Below, piece after piece: positions 36,419 through 45,679 of a stretch of DNA of 64,000 bases. Below the pieces are notes generated by a model. The model saw nothing but the letters and a program-made list of their open reading frames with translations, had not been told where the DNA came from and did not search any database. A program made the translations under genes and the position numbers. The DNA comes from Accumulibacter sp. (GTDB lineage: Bacteria > Pseudomonadota > Gammaproteobacteria > Burkholderiales > Rhodocyclaceae): positions 1 to 64,000 of the forward strand of contig JACKLW010000011.1 in NCBI GenBank assembly GCA_024235715.1. The letters are read 5' to 3'. Position 1 is the stretch's first letter; the number at the start of each line of letters is the position of its first letter.

Positions 36419-39004
36419 ATGAAACTCAAACGAGCCTACCGAGCCCGATCGATAGTGACGCTTGCGGCGCTGAGTGCAGCGCTGACTGCCTGGGCCGAAG
36501 GGCCCAATCCGAATCGCAACGCCTACTTCGGCGAGACGCACTTGCATACCAGTTGGTCGGTCGATGCCTGGATCTTCGGCAATCGCATCACCGGTCCGGC
36601 CGATGCCTACAAATACGCCAAGGGCGAAACCATCAAGCACCCGATGGGCTTCGACATCAAGATCGACACGCCGCTGGACTTCATGGGCGTCACCGATCAC
36701 TCGGAGTATGTCGGCGTCACCAAACAGGCCAACACGCCGGGATCGTACGTCAGTAAGCTACCCGCAGCGCAGCCGCTGATCATCAAGGACCCGAACAGCC
36801 AGGCAGACACAAACCGGGTCTTTTCCTACCTGCTCAAGCTGGCCGGCAGCGCGCCGGTGCCAGCGTTGGTGGACCCGAAGGTGACTTCCACCGTGTGGAA
36901 AGAAAATGTCAAGCTCGCCGACGAGGCCAATGATCCCGGCAGGTTCACCGCCTTCTGCGCCTACGAGTGGACCTCGATGCCGGACCAGCGCAACCTGCAC
37001 CGCAACGTGTTTTTCCGTGACTGCGCCAAGGTGCCCGACTATCCCTACAGTGCGCTCGACTCGAAACTGCCCACCGAGCTGTGGAAATGGATGGACGCGC
37101 AGCGCAAGGACGGCAACGAGCTGCTGGCAATTTCGCACAACGCCAATGTCAGCGACGGCTGGATGTACCCGACCGACGTCGACCAGACCACCGGGCGGCC
37201 GATCGATGTCGCCTGGGCTGCTTCGCGCATGCGCAACGAGCGCCTGGTCGAGATCAAGCAGGGCAAAGGACAGTCGGAAACGCACCCGCTGCTGTCGCCC
37301 AACGATGAGTTCGCCAGCTACGAGTTGTACCAGACCATCCTCGGCCTGCCGGCCAACGTTGGCCGCATCGACCGCATCCACGGCAGCTACGGGCGTCAGG
37401 CGTTGAAAGACGGAATCGCGATGCAGGACCAGCGCGATTTCAACCCTTATAAATTCGGCATGGCTGGCGGCTCCGATGCGCACAACTCCGCCAGCTCCTA
37501 CCGCCAGGACAACTTCTTTGGCATGCACGGGGATACGGACGGCACGGTCGACCGGCGTTTCGCGGGTGTGCTGATCGGCGGCACGATGGATGTGCGGCTG
37601 GAGAACCCCGGCGGACTGACCGGCGTCTGGGCCGAGGAGAACACCCGCGCGTCGATTTGGGACGCGATGTACCGCAAGGAAACCTTCGGTGTCAGCGGCC
37701 CGCGCATTAAGGTGCGCTTGTTCGGTGGATGGAATTACGTCAAGGATATTCTCGACTCCGACAATTGGGTAAAGCGATCCTATGCCGACGGTGTGCCGAT
37801 GGGCGGGGATCTGCCGCCGCTGCCATCGGGCGGAAAGGGTACGGCACCGAGTTTCGTCGTATGGGCCGTGAAGGATCCGACCTCAGGCAATCTCGACCGG
37901 ATCCAGATCGTCAAGGGCTGGACCGAGAGCGGCCAGAGTTTCGAGAAGGTGTTCGACGTAGCGTGGTCCGGCGATCGCAAGCCCGACAAGTGGACCGGCA
38001 AGGTTCCCGCTATCCGGAGCACGGTGGATATGGAAAAGGCCACGTACACCAACAGCGTAGGCGCAACCGAGTTGAAGACGGTATGGACGGATCCCGAGTT
38101 CGACGCGAGTCAGCACGCATTCTATTACGCACGCGTACTGGAAATTCCGACGCCACGCTGGACGCTGATTCAGTCGGTTCAGTCGGGTTTGCCGCCACCC
38201 AGCACCGTGCCACTCACCGGGCAGGAGCGCGCCTGGAGTTCACCGATCTGGTATACACCTTCGGCAGCAGCCCGCAAGGCAGCTCCGGCGGGTATGACGG
38301 TTGCCGCTCTGACAGAAAAGGGCGCCAGCGCCCTCAATGACGCCCAACTACGAGAGCTCGTCGTCGGCAAAGCGTTCTGGCTGCGCAACAACGTGACCGG
38401 CGACCAGTTCAGTCAGAACTTTACGACCGGCGGCCAGACGATCATACTCCGGGTCGGTGCCTATGCCGATATGGCGAGCGGTTTCGGCAACGTTGTGGGC
38501 GACGGCTATGAAGGACTCCCGCACGCGTACGAGATCAAGGGCGGCAAACTGATCACCTACGTTGCGCAGGAACCCTATGCGTTCAAGTTCTACAAGCTGG
38601 GTGATACCTACTATGCAGCACGCAGCAACGAGTTTGGCTATGCCAATTACGAGATCATCGCCGCGCCGCAGACGGCAGTGAACCCGCTGACCAAGGTGGC
38701 ACAGCAGTTTGCAGTGAGGCTGGAGCTCACGCAGCAGCAGAAACAGCGGATCCTGCCGATCTTCGATGAGGAAATCCAGCAGCTGGTGGCGCTGAAGAAG
38801 AAGACGAAGCTCGGCGCAACCGAGAAAGTGGAAGAGCTGCGCAAGCTTGGTGAATCCTTCGACAAGAAGGTTACGCCGCTGCTGAATGCGGATCAGCAGG
38901 CCCGCTTCCAGACCATGCGCGAACAGTTTCGCCGTCGCCTTATCGATCAGATGGGGGACGAGGCCCTGAGGAAGCTGGCAGCGGATATCCACTGGGAAGG
39001 ATGA
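36419..39004 (+). CDS. DUF3604 protein with C-terminal LTxxQ-like domain
   Basis: An 861-residue exported protein. The signal peptide ends near LTAWA-EG. The DUF3604 body begins NPNRNAYFGETHLHTSWS; the HLHTSWS and later MGVTDHSEYVG resemble the first metal-binding motifs of PHP-type metal hydrolases, and ISHNANVSDGW and GGSDAHNS add further candidate ligands. The function of the family is not established. Residues about 760-861 form an extra helical domain (LELTQQQKQRILPIFDEEIQ ... LLNADQQARFQTMREQF) like Spy/CpxP LTxxQ periplasmic proteins, absent from the downstream paralogue. GGGAGAG precedes the ATG; the upstream open frame is rejected. Confidence 0.88.
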   Translation: MKLKRAYRARSIVTLAALSAALTAWAEGPNPNRNAYFGETHLHTSWSVDAWIFGNRITGPADAYKYAKGETIKHPMGFDIKIDTPLDFMGVTDHSEYVGVTKQANTPGSYVSKLPAAQPLIIKDPNSQADTNRVFSYLLKLAGSAPVPALVDPKVTSTVWKENVKLADEANDPGRFTAFCAYEWTSMPDQRNLHRNVFFRDCAKVPDYPYSALDSKLPTELWKWMDAQRKDGNELLAISHNANVSDGWMYPTDVDQTTGRPIDVAWAASRMRNERLVEIKQGKGQSETHPLLSPNDEFASYELYQTILGLPANVGRIDRIHGSYGRQALKDGIAMQDQRDFNPYKFGMAGGSDAHNSASSYRQDNFFGMHGDTDGTVDRRFAGVLIGGTMDVRLENPGGLTGVWAEENTRASIWDAMYRKETFGVSGPRIKVRLFGGWNYVKDILDSDNWVKRSYADGVPMGGDLPPLPSGGKGTAPSFVVWAVKDPTSGNLDRIQIVKGWTESGQSFEKVFDVAWSGDRKPDKWTGKVPAIRSTVDMEKATYTNSVGATELKTVWTDPEFDASQHAFYYARVLEIPTPRWTLIQSVQSGLPPPSTVPLTGQERAWSSPIWYTPSAAARKAAPAGMTVAALTEKGASALNDAQLRELVVGKAFWLRNNVTGDQFSQNFTTGGQTIILRVGAYADMASGFGNVVGDGYEGLPHAYEIKGGKLITYVAQEPYAFKFYKLGDTYYAARSNEFGYANYEIIAAPQTAVNPLTKVAQQFAVRLELTQQQKQRILPIFDEEIQQLVALKKKTKLGATEKVEELRKLGESFDKKVTPLLNADQQARFQTMREQFRRRLIDQMGDEALRKLAADIHWEG

Positions 39005-39195
39005 CCGGGAGCGTATGGCGCGGGGTGGCGCTTGATATAGGAACGCCTTTGTAGTCGTATTGGCCTTATATGCGGGGCCCGTGATACCTGGCCGTACGAG
39101 CGGCCATCGAACAGGAACAAGCCATGACAGCTCGCGTGAGCCCTTGGGACCGTTTCCAGCGGCGCAACTGTTAATTTTCTTTCGGAGAGATTGCG

Positions 39196-41523
39196 ATGAA
39201 ACTGAAACGAGCCTACCGAGCCCGATCGATACTGACGATTGCGGCGATGACTGCGGCGCTGACTGCCTGGGCCGAAGGGCCCAATCCGAATCGCAACGCC
39301 TACTTCGGCGAGACCCACCTCCACACCAGCTGGTCGTTGGACGCCTGGATCTTCGGCAACAAGATCACGGGTCCCGCAGATGCCTACAGGTACGCAAAGG
39401 GCGAGGCGATTCCGCATCCGCTGGGATACCCGATCCGCATCACCACGCCGCTGGACTTCATGGGTGTGACCGACCACTCCGAGTATGTCGGTGTCACCAA
39501 ACAGGCGAATACACCGGGGTCATACACCAGCAAGCTGCCAGAAGTTCAGGGTCTGATAATCACCGACCCGAACAGCAAGGAGCAGCAACAGCGCGCCTTC
39601 CTGGCACTCCTCAAGATCATGACCGGCCCGCCCATCAAGGCCTTGATGACGGACAAAGTTGCCGGCACGGTATGGAAAGAGAATAACGACATCGCCAACG
39701 CGGCCAACGAGCCGGGCAGGTTCACCGCCTTCTGTTCCTATGAGTGGACCTCGATGCCCGACAACCGCAACCTCCACCGCAACGTGTTTTTCCGCGACTG
39801 TGGCAAGGTTCCGGAGATGCCGTATTCCGCGCTGAACTCCGTGCATCCGGCGGAGCTGTGGAAGTGGATGGATGGACAGCGCAAGGCCGGCAACGAACTG
39901 CTGGCGATCTCGCATAACGCGAACCTGTCTGACGGCTGGATGTACCCGACCGACGTGGACAGTCTGGGCCGGCCGATTGATGCCGCCTGGGCCGAGTCGC
40001 GCGTGCGCAACGAGCGGCTCATCGAGATAAAGCAGATCAAGGGTCAGTCCGAGACCCACCCCTTGCTCTCGCCCAACGACGAGTTCTCCAGTTTCGCCAT
40101 CTGGAGCGTGCTGCTCGGACTGCCCGCGGAGTCGGGTCGCGTCGACAAGATCGTCGGCAGCTATGCGCGCCAGGCTCTGAAGGACGGTCTCGCGATGCAG
40201 GATACGCGTGGCTTCAACCCCTACAAATTCGGGTTCGGCGCGGCGGCCGATTCACACAACACGGGGACCCCCTATCGTCAGGAGAACTTCTTTGGCGGCC
40301 ACGCGCAGGAAGATGGCAGCATCGAAACACGCATGAGCGGCCATAACTTCGCCGGCATCGACGTACGCTACGAGGAGCCCGCCGGCCTCACGGGTGTATG
40401 GGCGGAGGAGAACACCCGCGCTTCCCTGTTCGATGCCATGAATCGCAGGGAGACCTTTGGCGTCAGCGGCCCGCACATCAAGGTGCGGCTGTTCGGTGGC
40501 TGGGACTACGACCAGCAACTGCTGAACGATGGCGACTGGATCACGAAAGCCTATGGCGGCGGAGTGCCCATGGGAGGCGATTTGCCGCCACTGCGAGGCA
40601 AGGCGCCAAGCTTTATCGTGTGGGCGGCGAAAGACCCGACCGCGGGCAATCTCGATCGCATCCAGATCGTGAAGGGATGGACCAGGGACGGCCAGAGCTT
40701 CGAGCATGTCTACGACGTGGCCTGGTCGGGCGACCGCAAGCCCGACAAGTGGACCAAGAAGATCCCGGCGATCAAGAGCACGGTCGACATCGACAAGGCG
40801 ACCTATACCAACAGTGTCGGCGCGGTCGAGTTGAAGAACGTCTGGACCGATCCGGATTTCGATCCGAGTCAGCACGCGTTCTACTACGCGCGCGTGCTGG
40901 AGATAGAGACGCCACGCTGGACGACCATCCAGGCCAGGCAGCTCGGCATAGCGCCACCCGACACAGTGCCACCGACGGTGCAGGAGCGCGCCTGGAGTTC
41001 GCCCATCTGGTACACACCCACGGACAAGGCACGCAAGGCCGCGACGCCGGGACTCACGGTCGCCGCACTCAAGGGCAAGGGCGCCACGCAATTGAACCAG
41101 CAGCAGCTCGAGGCACTGCTCGTGGGCAAGGCGCACTGGTACCGCAACAACGTGACAGGCGAACTGTTCAAGGTCAGCTATCGAAAAGAGGGGCAGCAAA
41201 CGGTCTACCACGTCGGCCGGAACATTCACCAGCCGAGCCTGGTCGGCGACGTCGCCCGCAACGGCTACGAGGGTATGAGCGCCGGCTATTCGATCAAGGA
41301 CGGCAAGGTGGTGACCCTGCTGCAGGATCATCCCCTGGAAGCGACCTTCTACAAGCTCGGCGACACGGTCTACGCTGCGCGCAGCAACGAGTTCGGTTAC
41401 GCCAACTACGAGTTGCTGGCCAAACCACCGCAGCTGATCGACCCGCTGCCCAAAGCGGTGGCCGAGAAGCTTGCCACGAAGAATCAGGCCGATTTCCTCC
41501 ATTACGCCAGCGAGGTACAGTAG
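39196..41523 (+). CDS. DUF3604 protein (tandem paralogue)
   Basis: A 775-residue exported paralogue of the preceding gene, nearly identical over the signal peptide (MKLKRAYRARSILTIAAMTA) and first motifs (YFGETHLHTSWS, MGVTDHSEYVG, ISHNANLSDGW, AAADSHNTG). It ends after the shared FYKLGDTVYAARSNEFGYANYELLAKPP region and lacks the LTxxQ-like extension. The same leader with GGAGAG precedes its ATG, so the duplication included the translation signal. Divergence is spread through the protein, so the duplication is not recent. Confidence 0.88.
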   Translation: MKLKRAYRARSILTIAAMTAALTAWAEGPNPNRNAYFGETHLHTSWSLDAWIFGNKITGPADAYRYAKGEAIPHPLGYPIRITTPLDFMGVTDHSEYVGVTKQANTPGSYTSKLPEVQGLIITDPNSKEQQQRAFLALLKIMTGPPIKALMTDKVAGTVWKENNDIANAANEPGRFTAFCSYEWTSMPDNRNLHRNVFFRDCGKVPEMPYSALNSVHPAELWKWMDGQRKAGNELLAISHNANLSDGWMYPTDVDSLGRPIDAAWAESRVRNERLIEIKQIKGQSETHPLLSPNDEFSSFAIWSVLLGLPAESGRVDKIVGSYARQALKDGLAMQDTRGFNPYKFGFGAAADSHNTGTPYRQENFFGGHAQEDGSIETRMSGHNFAGIDVRYEEPAGLTGVWAEENTRASLFDAMNRRETFGVSGPHIKVRLFGGWDYDQQLLNDGDWITKAYGGGVPMGGDLPPLRGKAPSFIVWAAKDPTAGNLDRIQIVKGWTRDGQSFEHVYDVAWSGDRKPDKWTKKIPAIKSTVDIDKATYTNSVGAVELKNVWTDPDFDPSQHAFYYARVLEIETPRWTTIQARQLGIAPPDTVPPTVQERAWSSPIWYTPTDKARKAATPGLTVAALKGKGATQLNQQQLEALLVGKAHWYRNNVTGELFKVSYRKEGQQTVYHVGRNIHQPSLVGDVARNGYEGMSAGYSIKDGKVVTLLQDHPLEATFYKLGDTVYAARSNEFGYANYELLAKPPQLIDPLPKAVAEKLATKNQADFLHYASEVQ

Positions 41524-41662
41524 TCCGGTTGCGGTCGGTCCGGCGTTGCGTCGCAAGACATGTGAGCGAGCCCGGCGGAATCTTCGGCACGGCCGACTGG
41601 CACGGCACTTTCGCATCGCTCAGACGAAGCGATTGAGCAACTGATTCGGCCAGGTACTCCGG

Positions 41663-41688
41663 AGGGTCCGCAAGGGCCCTTCGTTTTT
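41663..41688 (+). terminator. Rho-independent terminator after the DUF3604 pair
   Basis: Seven-pair stem AGGGTCC / GGGCCCT (one G-T pair) with a GCAA tetraloop, followed by TTCGTTTTT. It lies 140 bases after the second DUF3604 stop and just 20 bases before the prolyl isomerase start, so readthrough or an attenuator-like arrangement could set expression of the next two genes. Confidence 0.6.
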
Positions 41689-41707
41689 GCGGGAAGAGAG
41701 TGAGTCT

Positions 41708-42643
41708 GTGAATCAAATTTCGATCAAGCGCCTGCTGCGCGAACCCCTGCTGCATTTCATGGTGCTCGGTGCGGTTCTGTTTGCCGGTTACGCGTATCTG
41801 GAACCTGACGCCGAGGCAGGGTCGTCCCACGAGATTGCGCTGACGCTCGAGGAACTCGCCCAATTGCGCGCGATCTACGAGTCGCAGTGGCGCCGTTCGC
41901 CGACGCCGGAAGAATTCTCCGCCATGGTCGAAAACAGGGTTCGCCAGGAGGTCCTCTATCGGGAAGCGTTGGCCATGGGCCTCGACAGGAACGACGAGAT
42001 CGTGAAACGCCGCATGGCGCAGAAGATGCAGTTCATCGCCGAAGACCTGGCGGCTGCCCAGGAGCCTACCACCGAGGAGTTGCGGGCCTGGTACGCAGAG
42101 AACAGCGACAAGTTTGCGATGCCGAAACGGCTAAGCTTCCGCCACCTGTATTTTTCTCCGGACATTCGCGGCGCGAAGGCCCACGACGACGCAGTTCGCT
42201 CCCTGGCCGAGCTGGATGGACAAGCGGTGGACTCGCAACTTGCCGAAACACTCGGCGACCGGTTCATGTACCAGGCCTACTACGCCGACCAGACATCGAT
42301 ATCGCTGGCGAAGGAATTCGGGCCGCAATTCGCGGTGGCTGTCGAGGCGCTTACCCCTGGTTCGTGGCAAGGGCCGATCGAGTCCGGCTTTGGCTGGCAT
42401 CTGGTCTACGTCGACTCCCTTGTTCCGGGCCGGGTGCCGGCTTTCGAAGAGGTGGAGCGGGAGGTAAAGACTGCCTGGCTCGGTGTCCAGAAGGAAGTCG
42501 CGTGGCGGAAGGCCTACGAGGAGATGCGCGCCAGGTACACTCTGCGGATACCAGTGCCTGTCGATGGCGCGGCCGTTGCGGAAAACAAGGCGGTGCCGGC
42601 TGGCGCGGAGCCGCCTGCGCAAGGCAAGGGAGCGCCCCTTTGA
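41708..42643 (+). CDS. Membrane-anchored parvulin-type peptidyl-prolyl isomerase
   Basis: A protein of about 311 residues with an N-terminal membrane anchor (LLHFMVLGAVLFAGYAYL), a SurA/PpiD-like helical region, and a PpiC-type domain (RLSFRHLYFSP ... LGDRFMYQAYY ... FGPQFAVAVEALTPGSWQGPIESGFGWHLVYVD). It should act on the periplasmic side as a folding helper, perhaps for the DUF3604 and HupE-like proteins beside it. The GTG at 41708 gives VNQISIKRLLREPLL; a TTG 21 bases upstream falls within the terminator tail. Its stop overlaps the next start. Confidence 0.85.
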   Translation: MNQISIKRLLREPLLHFMVLGAVLFAGYAYLEPDAEAGSSHEIALTLEELAQLRAIYESQWRRSPTPEEFSAMVENRVRQEVLYREALAMGLDRNDEIVKRRMAQKMQFIAEDLAAAQEPTTEELRAWYAENSDKFAMPKRLSFRHLYFSPDIRGAKAHDDAVRSLAELDGQAVDSQLAETLGDRFMYQAYYADQTSISLAKEFGPQFAVAVEALTPGSWQGPIESGFGWHLVYVDSLVPGRVPAFEEVEREVKTAWLGVQKEVAWRKAYEEMRARYTLRIPVPVDGAAVAENKAVPAGAEPPAQGKGAPL

Positions 42644-43659
42644 ATCGTTCATTGAGCCGTTTCTGGTACGCCGCTGTCTGGCTCCTCGCCGGCCTGGTGG
42701 TCTGGGCTGCGGCCATGCCGGTCGCGATGGCGCACGAGTCCCGTCCAGCCTATCTGAAAATAGACGAGACGGCGCCCGGGCAATACAGCATGCTTTGGCG
42801 CACCCCGGTGAAAGCCGGCCAGCGTTTGCCGGTCGTGCTGCAGGTGCCGGACAGCGCGAAAAATCTGCAGGACCCCGTGATCATGGAGCTTGCCGATTCG
42901 CGGCTCGAACGGCGCCGCATCGATGCCGGTCCCGAAGGCCTTGGCGGCAAGCGCATTGAATTCCCAGGCCTGCAGTACACGATCACCGATGTCGTCGTCA
43001 AGGTAAAGCTGCTGGACGGTCGCAGCTGGATGGTGATCGCCAGCCCCTCGGAACCCTGGGTGACGATCGAGGCATCCCCGGACACCCTGTCGCTGGTCAG
43101 GGATTTCGTGCGCCAGGGCATGTACCACATCCTCTCGGGGCCGGACCATTTGCTGTTTGTGCTGGGCTTGTTGTTACTTGTCAGTACCGGCTGGATGCTG
43201 GTGAAAACGGTTACGGCCTTTACCATCGCCCACAGCATCACCCTGGCCGCGGCAACTCTGGGCTACGTGCAGCCTCCGCGGCCGCCGATCGAGGCTGCCA
43301 TCGCGTTGTCGATCGTATTTCTCGGCGTGGAGATCATCAAGGCACGCCGGGGCGGGACCAGTCTCAGCATTCGCCACCCCTGGGTCGTCGCTTTCGCCTT
43401 CGGTCTGCTGCATGGCTTCGGCTTCGCCAGCGCCCTGTCGCACGCAGGTCTGCCGCCCGGCGACGTGCCGCTCGCCCTGTTGCTGTTCAATATCGGTGTC
43501 GAGCTGGGTCAGCTGGCGTTCGTCGCCGCGGTGTTGCTCCTGATTCGCACATCGCGCGTCTTCCTGAAGAGCCTGCCGCCGCGCACCGAGCTGCTGCCTG
43601 CCTATGCGATCGGCTCGCTCGGTGCGTTCTGGCTGATCCAGCGGCTGGCGACTTTCTAG
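42640..43659 (+). CDS. HupE/UreJ-like membrane protein
   Basis: A 339-residue protein. A signal peptide (VWAAAMPVAMA-HESRPAYL) is followed by a periplasmic beta-rich region of about 150 residues. The C-terminal half is a HupE/UreJ_2-type membrane domain: GMYHILSGPDHLLFVLGLLLL, FTIAHSITLAAATLG, FAFGLLHGFGFASAL and GVELGQLAFV. The His-rich membrane motifs suggest metal (possibly nickel or cobalt) transport in the family, though this is unproven for the long form. TTG at 42640 overlaps the isomerase TGA, and AAGGGA lies upstream. Such genes are often found next to DUF3604 and PpiC genes. Confidence 0.82.
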   Translation: MNRSLSRFWYAAVWLLAGLVVWAAAMPVAMAHESRPAYLKIDETAPGQYSMLWRTPVKAGQRLPVVLQVPDSAKNLQDPVIMELADSRLERRRIDAGPEGLGGKRIEFPGLQYTITDVVVKVKLLDGRSWMVIASPSEPWVTIEASPDTLSLVRDFVRQGMYHILSGPDHLLFVLGLLLLVSTGWMLVKTVTAFTIAHSITLAAATLGYVQPPRPPIEAAIALSIVFLGVEIIKARRGGTSLSIRHPWVVAFAFGLLHGFGFASALSHAGLPPGDVPLALLLFNIGVELGQLAFVAAVLLLIRTSRVFLKSLPPRTELLPAYAIGSLGAFWLIQRLATF

Positions 43660-44404
43660 CGCGGAATTCGCGGGCTGCAGCCCAAGGCACCAAAACGTCC
43701 GGCGCACACCCGAGCCAACGTTCATTGCGCTTGCGGCCGCCCCGGATCATGAAAGAAGATGCGGGTTGGGAAAACAGTGGGTAGAGGTCGCGCAAAGTCT
43801 TGGCGGCTCGACCCCGCGCGCCTGCGTGAGCCAGGAGACGCGCGTAGACCTGGTTCCGGAGTGGCTTACAGAAGTTCCTGTCCCGAACCTTTGCATGGTC
43901 GCCCTTCTTGCACTTGCCGAACATGACGAAGGGAACTCTGCCATCCGGGTGCCGGGGCCCTGGGCGGTTCGTGTAGCGCCGAAACGTCGCTCCCGCCAAA
44001 CGCCGTTGGCGACTTGCTTGTCTGGTTGGCAGCCACACCCGCCTGACGACGTCTGCACGTACTCTGGCGGGGTCCTGATCATCGCGCTGCCGGCCGCGGG
44101 AACCTGTTGTGGGGCGGCGATTCGGCCGCAGGCTTCGTTCCCGGGGCCGGAGACCGCTTGCCGGTGCGAGCAGGTCGGTGATCCCCTGTCGATAATCCTC
44201 GAAATCGGTTTGCAACCGTGCTCTGTCCCGCCTTGCGCCTGGCTGCTGCAACGAACGCGCCGTGCATGTTGAAATGATGCGCAAGTTGCTTCAACCTTGC
44301 CTGTCCGACGGCAGTCCATCCGATCCGGGTTGACTCGATAGCGTCATCCCGTATCGGCAAGCAATTGTGGAAAACCTCAACCAGGCAAAAAAGAGTCCCA
44401 GAGC
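43660..44404. other. Gene-poor region upstream of sbmA
   Basis: About 745 bases without a supported gene. Open frames up to 266 codons exist on both strands but show only low-complexity Arg/Pro/Ser-rich sequence typical of antisense or non-coding high-GC DNA. No terminal repeats of an insertion element were recognised. The final part becomes AT-richer toward the sbmA start. Confidence 0.5.
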
Positions 44405-45679
44405 ATGTTTAAATCATTCTTCCCGAATCCCAGGCTGTTCTTTTTGTCTGTAGTTGGCTACGCCGCGATTTGCAGTCTTGCCTGGTACGGCCTCAATGAG
44501 CACTTCGCCACCATCCTGGGCCTCAAGCTGGAATCGTCTGAACCGGTCATCGGGCTGGGGCATTTCGTCAGCGACTCCTTCCTGCTGTTCTACATTTACT
44601 ATTTTGCCTGTACCAGCCTGTTCGCGACATTCTGGTTCATGGTCGGCAGGCATCCATGGCAATGGTGGTCGGTGGTCGGCTCGGCTTTTATCCTGTTCTC
44701 AACCTATTTCTCGGTACAGGTTTCCGTTTCCATCAATAACTGGCGCCGTCCGTTCTTTGATCTGGTTCAGGATGCCTTGAAGAATTCAGGCCAGAAATCC
44801 CCCGGTGAGACAGCCAACGGCGTTTCCGCGGAAACCGTCGCATCGATTTCGAAGGACCTGTTTGATCTGATAATAATATTCTCCGAGATCGCATTCCTGG
44901 CTATCGTTGTCTACGTCGTCACGCGATTTTTCGTCAGTCACTATATTTTCCGCTGGCGTACGGCGATGAATGATTACTACACCTCGCAGTGGGGCCAGGT
45001 TCGGCATATCGAGGGCGCATCCCAGCGCATCCAGGAAGATGCCATGCGCTTTGCGGAGATAATGGAAGGCCTGGGCGTCTCGATCGTCGATGCGGTCATG
45101 ACCTTGTTCGCGTTTCTGCCGGTATTGTGGGCGCTATCGACCCATGTCAGCGAACTACCCGTGGTCGGAGCCATCGCCCATCCCCTGTTTGTTGCGTCGC
45201 TGGCCTGGTCGGTTTTTGGCACGGGTCTGCTGGCGGTGGTGGGCATCAAGTTGCCAGGCCTCGAGTTCAGGAATCAAAGGGTCGAGGCCGCCTTCCGCAA
45301 GGAACTGGTTTACGGCGAGGACGCGGTTTCACGAGCCCAACCCCAGACACTCAAAGAGCTGTTTTCCAACGTGCGCAAGAGCTACTTCCGTCTTTATTTC
45401 AACTACATGTACTTCAATGTCGCCCGCATGCTGTACGTGCAGGCGGACAACATATTCGTCTATGTGCTGCTGATACCGACGATTGCAGTGGGGGCGATTA
45501 CCTTCGGCATACTGCAACAGATTCTGACCGCCTTCAACCAGGTCAGCAATTCGTTTCAATATCTGGTCAATTCCTGGACGACCATCGTCCAGCTGCTGTC
45601 GATCTACAAGCGCCTGAGCGCGTTTGAAGCCGCGATCAGGCATGAACCCCTGCCAGCGATCGATCAGCTGGACACGTGA
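44405..45679 (+). CDS. sbmA: SbmA/BacA-like peptide transporter
   Basis: A 424-residue inner-membrane protein of the SbmA/BacA family, proton-driven importers of antimicrobial peptides and other peptides. Recognisable segments: HPWQWWSVVGSAFILFSTYFSVQVSVSINNWRRPFFDLVQDAL near residue 80-120, VTRFFVSHYIFRWRTAMNDYYTSQW around 175-200 and GASQRIQEDAMRFAEIMEGLG, followed by further membrane helices. It is a membrane-only form with no ABC nucleotide-binding domain. Base composition looks lower in GC than the core genes. No peptide biosynthesis gene is adjacent. Confidence 0.9.
   Translation: MFKSFFPNPRLFFLSVVGYAAICSLAWYGLNEHFATILGLKLESSEPVIGLGHFVSDSFLLFYIYYFACTSLFATFWFMVGRHPWQWWSVVGSAFILFSTYFSVQVSVSINNWRRPFFDLVQDALKNSGQKSPGETANGVSAETVASISKDLFDLIIIFSEIAFLAIVVYVVTRFFVSHYIFRWRTAMNDYYTSQWGQVRHIEGASQRIQEDAMRFAEIMEGLGVSIVDAVMTLFAFLPVLWALSTHVSELPVVGAIAHPLFVASLAWSVFGTGLLAVVGIKLPGLEFRNQRVEAAFRKELVYGEDAVSRAQPQTLKELFSNVRKSYFRLYFNYMYFNVARMLYVQADNIFVYVLLIPTIAVGAITFGILQQILTAFNQVSNSFQYLVNSWTTIVQLLSIYKRLSAFEAAIRHEPLPAIDQLDT

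Noticed and set aside
43766-44272. 168-codon plus-strand frame and competing minus-strand frames upstream of sbmA
   Set aside because: No known domain, no good ribosome-binding site, and overlapping open frames on both strands indicate non-coding high-GC DNA.
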